From: Amycolatopsis palatopharyngis
GTDB lineage: Bacteria; Actinomycetota; Actinomycetes; Mycobacteriales; Pseudonocardiaceae
DNA: 64,000 nt
Direction: 5' to 3'
Assembly: GCF_003385185.1 (NCBI RefSeq)
Contig: NZ_PQHZ01000023.1
Coordinates: forward strand, 36,425 to 100,424
The notes under the pieces were generated by a model. That model was not told the DNA's origin, made no database searches, and was given only the letters and a program-made list of their open reading frames with translations. Made by a program: the position numbers and the translations under genes. Shown piece by piece: positions 54,964 to 63,882 of this stretch. The stretch's first letter is position 1. Each line of letters opens with the position of its first letter.

Positions 54964-56628
54964 TCACCTGTGGAGGTGGGGATCGGCAGGCTTACGGGTG
55001 AGCGGCAGACTCACCATCCAGGCGAGGGGAAATCGCCCGCGGTAACGGAGTGCGGCGATGGCCACTGCGGCGGCGAGCAGTGCGACCCATCCCGTGCCGG
55101 ATGCACCGCCGCCCGTGCCGTTCGGTGGTATGGCGGCCGTCTGCGAGGCGTCGGCGACACTCAGGTCAACGATGGGCGGCATTGTCTCGTCACCCGGCAG
55201 GTCGACGGTCAGCACGTCAAGGCCACGGACGAGGTCGACGGAATACACGATGTTCGTCTGCTTGCCGGTGGCGATTCCGTTGTTGTTGCGTTGCGGCACC
55301 CAGTACGCGTCCCACACCTCGCTCACCCCTGAGGTGAACCAGCCGTACTGCTTGAGGTCGCCCGGGTCGCGCACGTCCGTCAGTCGCATGCCCTGCTGGT
55401 AGTAGCCCTGCGCGACGATGCCTGAGCCGTGGTAGTCGAACCAGTGTCCAGAGCAGAAACCACCGACCGGCGTGGACAACCCGCCACCCTCGGCGGGAGC
55501 GTTGATCTTGTCGAGCGGACGCATGTTCCCGAGGCCGGGCTCGAGGTCTGGGTTCCCCGCGCGGTAGGCCGCGCCGTCCAGGGTCGGCACGTACCAGGTC
55601 TGGAAAGTTCCAGCCTGGTCGCAGGCCAGTTCCTCGCCGTCGTTGGCGTAGTCCTCCTCGGTCACGAGGAGGACGTTGCCGTTCTCGACACTCGGCGGGG
55701 CGCCTTCGGTGAAGCGGGTCGCGTTCGGACGAAAGGCGTTGTGGTGGATGAAGTTGTTCCATCCCGCGTTCGGACCCTCGGGCCGGTTGTCGGTGCCGAG
55801 TTCGTTTGTCCCCTCGACAGGCACCGGTTTGGCAGGGTCACTGACGTCGAAGACCGCTGTACCGCCGGAGCCTGTATGGAAGCCGTAGCCGGCGTCGTCG
55901 AAGTTCCACTTGTGCCCCGCACCACGGGTGAAGATCTCGTTCGGCTTACCCGCCGGTGACTCGAAAACCTGCAGTTCCTTCGGATCGTCGAGGTCGGTGA
56001 GGTCGATGACCGAGAATTCTCCGTTGCGTCCCGCCGTGTAAGCGTAGCGGCAGTCGGTCTGGTCCACGCACGAGATCGTGTGGGTGTTGGTCTGCGTCGG
56101 GACACGCGAGCGCACATGGGGATTCGCCGGATCGGTCACATCAACAACCACGACCTCGTTGGTGAACCCGAGATGGTCGGGTTCGGTGGGCGTGTACTGG
56201 AAGAGGTCGGAGCCGACCAGGACGAAACGTTCGATCTCGCCGCCCTTTCCCCGCTTCTCCCCGTAGTTGATGGCCTCGTTCTCGAACACCAGGTTCGGCA
56301 GTGTGCCGACGATCCGCGGACTCAGCGGGTCGCTCACGTCGTAGACGCTGATGCTGTCGGTGCTCGACACGTAGAAGTACGGCGCGCTCTTGGCGAAGAT
56401 GCCGGAGATGCCTGCCGTGTCCGGCACATTCGTCACGAAACGCACGTTCGGGCTGGTCACCATGGGGACCGAGGTACCGTCGAGGAATCTGGCGCGTTTC
56501 TCCGCGCGTTCCTCGGAGCCGTGGTCGTTGCCGTGTGCGAAGGCGGATGCTGGGGCAAGGGCGAGAGCTGCGACGACGCCGATTGTGACGGCGGCGGCGC
56601 GGCGATAGCGGCGAGTGGATCGGAACAC
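54964..56628 (-). CDS. Secreted LVIVD-repeat protein, membrane-anchored
   Basis: 554 residues. An N-terminal signal peptide (AAAVTIGVVAALALAPASAF AHG) is followed by repeats of the LVIVD beta-propeller type (ISVYDVSDPLSPRIVGTLPN, VVVDVTDPANPHVRS, FSVIDLTDLDDP, AVFDVSDPAKPV). A C-terminal hydrophobic segment (GWVALLAAAVAIAALRY) with basic residues forms a wall or membrane anchor. Function of the family is unknown; surface binding is likely. It is monocistronic. Confidence 0.82.
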   Translation of the reverse strand: MFRSTRRYRRAAAVTIGVVAALALAPASAFAHGNDHGSEERAEKRARFLDGTSVPMVTSPNVRFVTNVPDTAGISGIFAKSAPYFYVSSTDSISVYDVSDPLSPRIVGTLPNLVFENEAINYGEKRGKGGEIERFVLVGSDLFQYTPTEPDHLGFTNEVVVVDVTDPANPHVRSRVPTQTNTHTISCVDQTDCRYAYTAGRNGEFSVIDLTDLDDPKELQVFESPAGKPNEIFTRGAGHKWNFDDAGYGFHTGSGGTAVFDVSDPAKPVPVEGTNELGTDNRPEGPNAGWNNFIHHNAFRPNATRFTEGAPPSVENGNVLLVTEEDYANDGEELACDQAGTFQTWYVPTLDGAAYRAGNPDLEPGLGNMRPLDKINAPAEGGGLSTPVGGFCSGHWFDYHGSGIVAQGYYQQGMRLTDVRDPGDLKQYGWFTSGVSEVWDAYWVPQRNNNGIATGKQTNIVYSVDLVRGLDVLTVDLPGDETMPPIVDLSVADASQTAAIPPNGTGGGASGTGWVALLAAAVAIAALRYRGRFPLAWMVSLPLTRKPADPHLHR

Positions 56629-56909
56629 GCGGGGCCTCCCGGAGAGCAGCGGATGCGCTTGACAGCCAACGAGCGGACCACCGTCCGGGTTACGCGTGCG
56701 CCGGGTGGCCTTTGGAGATCAGCTCAACGGAGCGGCGTTGGGCGGCGGCGATCGGGTACCGGAGTGCGCCGCTCACCAGCGAACTACTGGCGCGGTCCAG
56801 CGAGTAGCACGGCGAGCCGATATCCCCGAGGACGTTTCCAAGTTGTGACTGGCGTTCCGACGATGATTGCCGGAGGCTCGCTGAAGGCTGGAGCAGACCC
56901 GGAGCGCGA

Positions 56910-57671
56910 TCAGCCGCACAGCGCGAGAAGACGCTGGAGATCGGTGTGCAGGTGGTCAAGCGCGCTGCGATAGAGCTGGGGCCCCACGGAGACCCGGGCC
57001 ACGCCGATGGCACGAAGTTCGTCCATTGACCCGCCATTGAGCGGAAGACCAGCGTTCACCGGTGCGCCGGCCTCGGCGACGATGGCACGGAGATCGTCCA
57101 GGCCGGCTCCGATGGGGAATACGCAGTCAGCGCCTGCCGACCAGTACGCCGCAGCCCTGCTGACCGCATCGGCACACTGTTGGTTTCCCGCCAGAGGCGA
57201 GGAGGGGGAGAACGAGTCGATCCGGGCGTTGATGACCAGCGGCAACCCGATGCGACCGGCCGCCGCACGCATCTGGGCGATGTAAGTGGCGCGGACATCG
57301 GCGTCGACAAGGCCGCCGTTGACGTGATCGGAGTCCTCGATGTTGCAGCCGACGACGCCGATTCCGCGCAGCAGTTCGACCAGTTCCTCCGGCGTCAGCC
57401 CGTAGCCGGCCTCGGCGTCGACGGTGACCGGCACGTCGACAGAGGATGCGATGCGTTGGGCGACGAACATCATCTCCTCGCTCAGGGCGCCCTCACCGTC
57501 GGCATAGCCCAAAGCGGCGGAGATCGCGTTGCTCGCGGTCGCGACCACCGGGAAGCCCGCGTCGGCGACGGCACGGGCACTCCCGACATCCCAGGCGTTG
57601 GGTAGCACCAGCGGAGCACCCGGAACGTGCAAGGTACGAAGCAGTTCGGCCTTGTCGGTCTGATCGGACAT
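56910..57671 (-). CDS. Isocitrate lyase/PEP mutase family enzyme
   Basis: A 253-residue TIM-barrel enzyme: NAWDVGSARAVADAGFPVVA, VPVTVDAEAGYG (Mg-binding Asp/Glu), NIEDSDHVNGGLVD and INARIDSF. The pattern belongs to the oxaloacetate-decarboxylase or carboxyphosphonoenolpyruvate-mutase-like branch that acts on 2-oxo acids or phosphonates. It lies 7 bases downstream of the SDR gene, so they share a transcript. Confidence 0.82.
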   Translation of the reverse strand: MSDQTDKAELLRTLHVPGAPLVLPNAWDVGSARAVADAGFPVVATASNAISAALGYADGEGALSEEMMFVAQRIASSVDVPVTVDAEAGYGLTPEELVELLRGIGVVGCNIEDSDHVNGGLVDADVRATYIAQMRAAAGRIGLPLVINARIDSFSPSSPLAGNQQCADAVSRAAAYWSAGADCVFPIGAGLDDLRAIVAEAGAPVNAGLPLNGGSMDELRAIGVARVSVGPQLYRSALDHLHTDLQRLLALCG

Positions 57672-57678
57672 GGCGGCC

Positions 57679-58488
57679 TCAGTCGACCAGTGCGCCGGCG
57701 GATAGGTTGGCGGTGGTTCCGGTCATGACCCCACCTCGATCTGAGGCCAGGAACGCGGCCGTTTCCGCTACTTCAGAAAGCGTCGGCAGTCGCTTGAGTA
57801 GCGTTCCCTGGGCCAGTCCGTCGTCGAGGAACTCCTGGACCGTCTTCCCCGCGGCTTCCGCACCCGGCTGGAACAGGTCCTTTGTGTATGAACCTGCCGC
57901 GGGCGCGTCGGCGACAGCGTGCGTGCGGATGCCGATGACCCGGATGTTGCTGGGGGCCAGTTCCGCGGCAAGCACCCGCGAGAAGGCCTCCTTGCCAGCG
58001 GCGCTCGCAGCGTGTCCCAGAATGCCGCCGACAGCCAGCTTGGCACCAGGTTCGGACAAGGTCAGGATGACGCCGGGCCGTTCGTGACCCATGTGGCGTG
58101 CCACGGCCTTGCTGGTGATGAACATCGCCCTCAGGAAACCGTCAATTGGTCGCATGAACTCGTCCAGTGAGAGGTCGGCGAGCATGGTCCCCTGGTCATG
58201 CATGACGCTCACGGCATTGATGGCGATGTCGATGCCGCCGTTCGTCTCCGCGATCGCGTCAGCGTGCCTTTCGGTCGCCTGTTGATCGAATACGTCAACC
58301 TGTGCTGTCTCGACTGTTCCACCGGCGGCGGTGATGTCCTCCGCGACGGCGTCGAGCTTGGCCTGCGTCCGACCCGCGATGAAGACGCGTGCGCCTTCCC
58401 TGGCGAATACCCGCGCGATGGCGCCGCCGATTGCGCCTCCGCCCCCGTAGATCACCGCATTCTTCTTCTCCAGCAGCAATTCAGTCAT
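57679..58488 (-). CDS. SDR-fold protein with altered catalytic Tyr
   Basis: A 269-residue SDR: cofactor motif YGGGGAIGGAIARVFAREG and AINAVSV are present. At the catalytic YxxxK position the sequence is HAASAAGKEAF, giving Ser in place of Tyr with Lys kept. A Ser sits in LTLSEPG. This suggests an altered mechanism or a non-enzymatic role. ATG 58488 is chosen because the upstream extension to 58569 lacks homology. Confidence 0.78.
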   Translation of the reverse strand: MTELLLEKKNAVIYGGGGAIGGAIARVFAREGARVFIAGRTQAKLDAVAEDITAAGGTVETAQVDVFDQQATERHADAIAETNGGIDIAINAVSVMHDQGTMLADLSLDEFMRPIDGFLRAMFITSKAVARHMGHERPGVILTLSEPGAKLAVGGILGHAASAAGKEAFSRVLAAELAPSNIRVIGIRTHAVADAPAAGSYTKDLFQPGAEAAGKTVQEFLDDGLAQGTLLKRLPTLSEVAETAAFLASDRGGVMTGTTANLSAGALVD

Positions 58489-58584
58489 GACTTGACCTTT
58501 CGTGGATTGGGCCAAATACGAGAGTTTCCTGCAGCATGATCTGCTGTTCCGTTTGACCGGGCGTGACATTCCGGCGATCTGTCG

Positions 58585-58923
58585 TCAGTCGTCCTGTTGA
58601 CGCTGGATCTGTTCTGCGATGTGCTTGATGCGGTTCAGGCGTGCATCCCAGGTCCTGCCGACTTCGTTCAGTTGCCGGACAGCGCGAGAGAGCTGAGCCT
58701 GGTCCACTTCGTAACGGCGCTCACGGCCCATCGGTGTCGCATGCACCAGGCCGGCGCGGTCGAGAACACCCAGGTGCTTGGTGACTGCCTGGCGCGATAT
58801 CGGAAGACGATCACTGAGGCCAGTCGGCGTACCGGCTTCCTGTGCGAGCAGCAGATCGATCAGGCGGCGCCTGACCGGGTCGCCGATCGCCGACCAGACT
58901 TCGTCGTCGATGGCGACGGTCAT
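58585..58923 (-). CDS. ArsR-family regulator
   Basis: A 112-residue winged-helix protein: VWSAIGDPVRRRLIDLLLAQ, LSDRLPISRQAVTKHLGVLD as recognition region, and VHATPMGRERRYEVD as wing. No metal-site cysteines. ATGA overlap with the SRPBCC gene is the classic ArsR/AHSA1 pairing, probably sensing a small organic ligand. Confidence 0.85.
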   Translation of the reverse strand: MTVAIDDEVWSAIGDPVRRRLIDLLLAQEAGTPTGLSDRLPISRQAVTKHLGVLDRAGLVHATPMGRERRYEVDQAQLSRAVRQLNEVGRTWDARLNRIKHIAEQIQRQQDD

Positions 58924-59369
58924 CGCGGCGCCACGGACGCGGCGTAGTTCTGCAGCCTGGGCAGGAACAGGTTCCAGCCACGCTCGTGATCGCGGAAGGC
59001 CTCCTCGAGCACATCAGGTTCCCAGCCCTTGTCCAGCCAGCCACTCTCGGTCAGGCGCAGAATCGTGCCGTCACCGGAGGCCTCTAGCTCAAAGGTGGCG
59101 AGCAGCGAGTTGTTCGCCGCGGGCGTTTCGCCGTCAGGAGCGACCCAGTAGAACGCGAACTTGCGAGGCGGGTCGACCTCGACGACCGTCAGAGGTGCGA
59201 CTTTGGCGCGGTCGCCCCAGGTCAGTTCACCGACTTCACCCGGAACGGGCTTGAACGACGCGTCGTCCGACCACCACATTCTGATGTGCTCGGGTCGACT
59301 CACCACGTCGAACACGACCTCCGGTGACGCATCGATGTGGATCTCGCGTTCCAACGTCCTGAACTCCAT
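58920..59369 (-). CDS. SRPBCC (AHSA1-like) domain protein
   Basis: A 149-residue START-like fold: REIHIDASPEVVFDVVSRPE, MWWSDDASFKPVPGEVGELT and the C-terminal helix LEEAFRDHERGWNLFLPRLQ. Such proteins bind hydrophobic ligands. Two inverted repeats just upstream (59386-59400 and 59429-59447) are probably bound by the coupled ArsR protein. Confidence 0.83.
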   Translation of the reverse strand: MEFRTLEREIHIDASPEVVFDVVSRPEHIRMWWSDDASFKPVPGEVGELTWGDRAKVAPLTVVEVDPPRKFAFYWVAPDGETPAANNSLLATFELEASGDGTILRLTESGWLDKGWEPDVLEEAFRDHERGWNLFLPRLQNYAASVAPR

Positions 59370-59385
59370 CGTGGACCTCCAATAG

Positions 59386-59400
59386 GCAACCATCTGTTGC
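59386..59400. promoter_or_regulatory. ArsR operator, proximal copy
   Basis: GCAAC-CATCT-GTTGC, a perfect inverted repeat of 5-base arms, 16 bases upstream of the SRPBCC start. It shares its arms with the longer copy at 59429-59447. Confidence 0.6.
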
Positions 59401-59428
59401 GCTTCACTGTCGCACACCACAAAGCGTC

Positions 59429-59447
59429 GCGCAACTTCTGGTTGCGC
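59429..59447. promoter_or_regulatory. ArsR operator, distal copy
   Basis: GCGCAACTTCTGGTTGCGC is a perfect inverted repeat with 7-base arms and a 5-base spacer. Centre-to-centre distance to the proximal copy is about 45 bases, close to four helical turns. Confidence 0.65.
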
Positions 59448-59525
59448 AACCGGATGGGCCGCCCGTGCGCAGTGCGGGTCGAGGAGCGATCCAGGAGGAG
59501 ACGCTGAGAGCTGGGTCAGGTCACA

Positions 59526-59918
59526 TGCCGCCGCTCACTGCAGTGCAGCCCGGAGCCGGGACTCGATCAGTGTCTCGGCCTCGGTCATGATCCGGCGGAC
59601 GAGTTGTGCCACGGTGGGGATGTCGTTGATCAGCCCCTGCACTCCATATGCCGCCATCGAGATCGCCGATCTCATAAAACTCTCTGCCGCGGACGCCTCG
59701 CACGAGACCCCGAACGTCCGAGAAATTTCCCCCGCCTCGTTCGATCTTCGCTCCTTGACGCGTTCGTGAACGGGAGCCTCTCGTGTGCACAGGAACCGGG
59801 TGCCCATGTTGATGCCTGCCGCGCCCAAGGCAATGGCAGCCACCAAGCCGCGAGCGTCTGCGAAGCTGCCCGAGCTATCCGAGGTCGTCTGGCTCAACAA
59901 ACTGATCGCCACAACCAA
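59526..59918 (-). pseudogene. Nitronate monooxygenase remnant
   Basis: One frame reads FADARGLVAAIALGAAGINM and GTRFLCTREAPVHERVK. A second gives GGGNFSDVRGLVRGVRGREF and YEIGDLDGGIWSAG. The first resumes GLINDIPTVAQLVRRIM to the stop. This is the C-terminal third of a 2-nitropropane dioxygenase/nitronate monooxygenase with at least two frameshifts and no N-terminus. Confidence 0.65.
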
Positions 59919-60047
59919 TCCGTAAACACAATGAGCCTCATTTGGCTTGACTATGACCTTGCGGATAGTTCAAGGAGTATGTTCAAGTGGTGGACAGCCA
60001 GCCATTTCTGCCCCACAGACCCATCCGCCGATAGACAGGGAGTGTCC

Positions 60048-60449
60048 GTGACTTTCCCCGGCCTGCAGCATGTCGCGATCACCGTCAGCGACCTCGAGCG
60101 CAGCACAAGGTGGTATTCGGCACTGTTCGGCGCCGGGCCCGTCCTCGACGAGGATGAGGAAGGCGGTAGGTTCCACCACACCGTCTACGCCCTTGACGGC
60201 GGCATGCTGTTCGGCCTGCACACTCATCAGGGGCGAGAGTCCGGCGATCGCTTCGCAGAGGAGCGCACCGGCCTCGATCACGTAAGCTTCGCGGTGGGCT
60301 CGCATACCGACCTGGAGCATTGGGCTCAGAAGCTGACCGAATTGGGTATCGCGCACGACGGCATAAAGAACGCCCATTACGGTAGCGGGATCTCCTTCCG
60401 GGATCCGGACAACATCGCATTGGAGTTCTTCGCCTTCCCCGAGGTCTGA
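60048..60449 (+). CDS. VOC-family (glyoxalase-like) protein
   Basis: A 133-residue vicinal-oxygen-chelate protein with metal ligands His in LQHVAITVSDLE, Glu or His near GGMLFGLHTH, His in TGLDHVSFAV and Glu in DNIALEFFAFP. CAGGGAG precedes GTG 60048. Likely a lyase, dioxygenase or resistance protein; no neighbours indicate the substrate. Confidence 0.78.
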   Translation: MTFPGLQHVAITVSDLERSTRWYSALFGAGPVLDEDEEGGRFHHTVYALDGGMLFGLHTHQGRESGDRFAEERTGLDHVSFAVGSHTDLEHWAQKLTELGIAHDGIKNAHYGSGISFRDPDNIALEFFAFPEV

Positions 60450-61007
60450 CCTGGCGCGAACGGCTCCGGCGGCAGCGGAGGTCAAAACTCCTCCCGGGCA
60501 CGACCAAATTCCTCTCTGATTGGCATACGAACGGACTGCGGTCGAGGAATCCGCCACCGGCCACTGCTTTCGCCCATCGCATCCGAACATGCGCAGCAGA
60601 TACCAGGCGCGGAATGATCGGTGTCGACGACCCTGCCACCCGCAACATATCCGGCCAGAGCGTCTCGATCCTGGAAAGTTCACCTCATTCCGCGACCGCT
60701 TTCAACGGGGCCGTAGTCACCTTCCTCATCCCGGGCACATTCGCGTACAAAATCGCAGGTCTGTCACGTCTCGCAGGCGCGGAGCATACTCCTCGTCGCG
60801 GGAGGGCGTTGAGCGCGGCGATAGGGTTTGCTAAGACGCGATTCCGTTGGTCAGGATGGTCGCTGATCGCCCAGACAGATTCTTTGTTCGCGATCATGTG
60901 TTGGGGTTCGTTGTTGCCTCGCACTGCGTTGTCTGGCAGAGCTACGTTTGCGAGCGCCGACGGGAACTCATATCATGCATTGAGCTGATCACATTGAGAG
61001 GCGGCAG
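60450..61007. other. Region without a recognised gene
   Basis: About 560 bases. Frames of up to 125 codons exist but show no motif or convincing start. The last 100 bases, AT-richer than average, probably hold the promoter of the CBS-domain gene. Confidence 0.4.
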
Positions 61008-61664
61008 ATGCGCGAACCGATCGTCGCCGACATCATGAACAGGTCCGTTGCCACTGCGGTGTATGACACGCCGTTCAGAGAGATCGTCTCCGTCATGATC
61101 GGTTCGGGAGTCGCCGCGCTGCCGGTCATCGACCCGGCCGGCCGGCCCATCGGGATCGTGGATGAGGCTGACGTCCTGGCCAAACTCGAATTCCAATGCG
61201 GAGCCGACGTGCGACCACTGTTGTCAAACGGCCGGACCCGAGCACGCTGGCGCAAGTCGTCGGCCAAGACCGCCGCCGACCTGATGACTACACCGGCGAT
61301 CACGATCGCTGCCGAAGCCCCACTTCGTGCCGCCGTGCGTAGGCTCGTCAGGGCCCAGCTCCGTCAACTGTGCGTCGTCAATCGCGCCCAACAGTTGGTC
61401 GGCGTACTCGCCTTCCCCGACGCTCTACGTCTGTTCCTGCGTGACGACACCGCCATCGAGGCCGACATCGAGGAACTCGTGGCCGGTACCCACCCCGGAG
61501 CCGACGGCATTACCGTCCAGGTCAATGCCGGAATAGCCACTCTCAACGGTGCACTCGGTCTACGTAGCACGGTTGAGCACGCCGACCGCACAGCACGCCG
61601 CGTACCCGGCGTTGTCGCCGTACACAACTACCTGGACTTCGAATTCGACGACCTCATGTCATGA
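61008..61664 (+). CDS. CBS-pair protein with C-terminal BON domain
   Basis: 218 residues: first CBS motif (about 7-65: DIMNRSVATAVYDTPFREIV with LPVIDPAGRPIGIVDEADVL), second CBS (about 85-140: ADLMTTPAITIAAEAPLRAA with QLCVVNRAQQLVGVLAFPDA), then BON (about 150-212: ADIEELVAGTH, GIATLNGALGLRSTVEHADR). These actinobacterial proteins bind adenine nucleotides and are often stress or hypoxia induced. GAGAGGCGGC precedes the ATG. Confidence 0.85.
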   Translation: MREPIVADIMNRSVATAVYDTPFREIVSVMIGSGVAALPVIDPAGRPIGIVDEADVLAKLEFQCGADVRPLLSNGRTRARWRKSSAKTAADLMTTPAITIAAEAPLRAAVRRLVRAQLRQLCVVNRAQQLVGVLAFPDALRLFLRDDTAIEADIEELVAGTHPGADGITVQVNAGIATLNGALGLRSTVEHADRTARRVPGVVAVHNYLDFEFDDLMS

Positions 61665-61734
61665 TCACCGGACCGTGGCACCGCGCTGGCAGAGCGTCCG
61701 CGTCCTGGTGCCGCGCGCCGGTGGCCGCGTTCGC

Positions 61735-61905
61735 GCTTGCGCACGTTTCCGCAACAGGTGAGGTTTGCCGCGAGTGAGAAGGCACAGAAGTGCTCAGCGT
61801 ACCGGTGAACGCGGATGGCGAGTCGGCTGTGGACCAGAGCCAGGCGATCGATGGTTCGGGGACGCAGCGATGTTTACCGAGTCTCTCGCTGGACACGATG
61901 CATCC
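61735..61905 (-). mobile_element. IS5-type transposase 3' remnant
   Basis: One frame reads VSSERLGKHRCVPEPSIAWL; after a frameshift the next reads SRLAIRVHRYAEHFCAFSLA and ANLTCC. This matches the C-terminal ERLGRHRWVIERTxxWL ... RYERxAxHxxAFLxLA block of IS5-family transposases, with the catalytic Glu region changed. Too short and broken to be active. Confidence 0.55.
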
Positions 61906-62089
61906 GTGTCTAATTCGGACTAGCTGCGCTGCCGTCGAACCAGACCCGCAGTTCGGTCTGATCGTCGGCCTTGTCGCCGTGTAGTTTGCCAGGTTCTCGG
62001 CGGCCGCCCGCACGCTCGGATTTGACGGCCGGGATCACTGTGACTAAGGGCTTACCAGGAGCCGGTGCTGATCGGCTGTGAAAGGAAAC

Positions 62090-62242
62090 GGGCCGGAGCT
62101 GCAGATTTTAGGGCTGGCAACCTGCCACATTCGCGCGCGGCTGTTCATCTCCGAGACCACTGTGAAGTTCCATGTGCGCAAGATCGATGCGTCGAGCCGC
62201 GCGGAGACGATGTATGAGGGTCGGCAAGCCGGGATGCTCTGA
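62090..62242 (+). pseudogene. LuxR-type HTH remnant
   Basis: The frame gives LQILGLATCHIRARLFISET, TVKFHVRKIDASSRAETMYE and GRQAGML before TGA: the last ~48 residues of a NarL/LuxR response regulator HTH. Upstream the frame is closed and no receiver or sensor domain is readable, so it is a stub. Confidence 0.6.
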
Positions 62243-62281
62243 CACTGGGTGGGCGGCCGAAGAGTGCCGCCCACCCAGTGT
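62242..62281. terminator. Strong hairpin terminator
   Basis: ACACTGGGTGGGCGGC (62242-62257) pairs perfectly over 16 bases with 62266-62281 around an 8-base loop. It lies immediately downstream of the acetate-transporter-like gene (minus strand) and at the end of the LuxR stub. Confidence 0.8.
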
Positions 62282-62285
62282 CACC

Positions 62286-62900
62286 TCAGTTCAGCACCGG
62301 ACGACCCAGCGGCAGCGGCTTGCCGCCCGTCGCGGCGGACAGCGCGCCAGCGAACAGGTACACCCCGACCGCGGTGAACGCGAACACAACGTATCCGCCT
62401 GCAGTGGTGGCAGCAGTGGAGCCGCCCACGGTGCCGTACAGCACGAGCGCGAGCGCGACGTCGATCAACGCGAACAGCAGCGTGAACGCCGCAGGCAGTC
62501 GCAGGGTGGTCAGCGTCAGCAGACCGATCGTGACCAGCCAGGCGATCAGAAACAGACCTTGTGTGGAGACCGCCGCCTCGCCGGAGATGCCGAACCAACC
62601 GTGGATCAGGCCGAGCACAAGTGCCGCATAGCTGAACCAGAAACCGGTGAACACGCCGAACACGGCGGCGACTGCGCTCTGGCCCAGTGCCGCAGCCCAC
62701 ACCGCTGCGACGAGTTGGCCCAGGCCCGTGGCAGGCAGGATGATCGCGATCGAGGCCCCGACAGCACCGGTTGGGACGTACCCGGTTAGCACCAGGCCGA
62801 GCGCGGTCGCGCCGACGATGAAGGTGGGTACGCCGATCAGGGAGGGGTCGCCCTCGGGCGCGGATCGAGCGGGGGCTTCGGTGGCAACGGCAGTGGTCAT
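62286..62900 (-). CDS. GPR1/FUN34/YaaH (SatP) family transporter
   Basis: A 204-residue protein with six hydrophobic helices, for example LIGVPTFIVGATALGLVLTG and GTVGGSTAATTAGGYVVFAF, typical of acetate or succinate permeases/channels of this family. The N-terminal NPAPLGL signature is altered (SLIGVPTF). It has its own perfect terminator at 62242-62281 and seems monocistronic. Confidence 0.78.
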   Translation of the reverse strand: MTTAVATEAPARSAPEGDPSLIGVPTFIVGATALGLVLTGYVPTGAVGASIAIILPATGLGQLVAAVWAAALGQSAVAAVFGVFTGFWFSYAALVLGLIHGWFGISGEAAVSTQGLFLIAWLVTIGLLTLTTLRLPAAFTLLFALIDVALALVLYGTVGGSTAATTAGGYVVFAFTAVGVYLFAGALSAATGGKPLPLGRPVLN

Positions 62901-63342
62901 CGTCTACTCCTCGTTGAGCTGTGATTGATCCTTGAGTGCGTCGAAGTTGGGCGGCGGTCCAGGATCGGCCGTCCGCGGTTGAAGCGGGAGACGCGATCAC
63001 ATCACCCGCTTTCCGCACCGAGCTCGGTCACGGTAGCCAGGCCGGAGCGGCGGACGTGGCCGTAGCCAACAAACTGCGACGTGACGGACTACCCGCAACC
63101 GAGCGGGCCGTAGGGGCGAGGTATTCGGCGGCGACGTGGTCGGCGCGGTTCACCGGCCCGGCAAGGCAAATCACAAGCAAGGTCGACGAACCGCAGTGGA
63201 ACCATCTCCACCTATCGTCACCAGATCTGAATCCAGGTGCCGTTGGCATTGGGTCCTTGCGCGTCCGGAGACGTGACCGGCCCTCGCGATCACCTGTCAG
63301 CAGTCGCTCTCGACAACGCGCCCGGTGGAAACTCCCGACTGT
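62901..63342. other. Region without a recognised gene
   Basis: About 440 bases between the transporter and a small ORF. Frames on both strands lack motifs and good starts. The leader of the transporter gene lies in its left end. Confidence 0.4.
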
Positions 63343-63636
63343 CTACCCAGTCTTGGGCCACATTCGTGACATCTCAGGATGATCATCATCAATAAGGCGA
63401 TGCGCCAACGCGATCGCCTCGTTTGGATCGATCTGGTCAAAGGCGGGATCGCTCTTGGCCAGACCCTCGAAGACGTTTGCCAGCTCGTCTGCCGCGAGCG
63501 GGGACAGGCTGGTGTCCTGGGTACATTGCACGTAGCGCATCCGCAGCACACCCGCGGCCTGTAGCAGAAAGAAGCAGTATGCATCGTGTGCAGATGTCGC
63601 CCGAGTAGATCGAGCACCTGACTCTTGGCCTTCCAC
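63343..63636 (-). CDS. Small hypothetical protein
   Basis: 97 residues, not recognised. The C-terminal two-thirds look coding, acidic and helical (AADELANVFEGLAKSDPAFD, EAIALAHRLIDDDHPEMSRM). The N-terminus is less convincing, and the true start could be an internal codon. No neighbour gives a clue. Confidence 0.4.
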   Translation of the reverse strand: MEGQESGARSTRATSAHDAYCFFLLQAAGVLRMRYVQCTQDTSLSPLAADELANVFEGLAKSDPAFDQIDPNEAIALAHRLIDDDHPEMSRMWPKTG

Positions 63637-63834
63637 GCCGACTTCCTTTCTCTCTCCAAGTCGTCTCGGCGGGGTTCACCAGCGCCTCGTCGGCGACGAC
63701 TATTCTCCGACTAGTTGCGGGCCGGATAGCTGATCGTGCTTTGTTGCCGCGTACCAGGTCTGGCGCACCGCGAGGCTGTTCGGTCGGTGCGGAACCCAAC
63801 CCGTCCGTGAAGCCGGAGTGGTGGGGTTGGTGGT

Positions 63835-63874
63835 CTCCGCTGTGTGCCGAGCTTGTGCTCGGCACACAGCGGAG
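63835..63874. terminator. Strong hairpin terminator
   Basis: CTCCGCTGTGTGCCGAG (63835-63851) pairs perfectly with CTCGGCACACAGCGGAG (63858-63874) around a 6-base loop. It lies 8 bases beyond the stop of the truncated minus-strand gene at the window end. Confidence 0.8.
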
Positions 63875-63882
63875 TGGCGGTG

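Noticed and set aside
61790..61984. 64-codon plus-strand ORF
   Set aside because: It lies opposite the IS5-type transposase remnant, which explains the sequence better.
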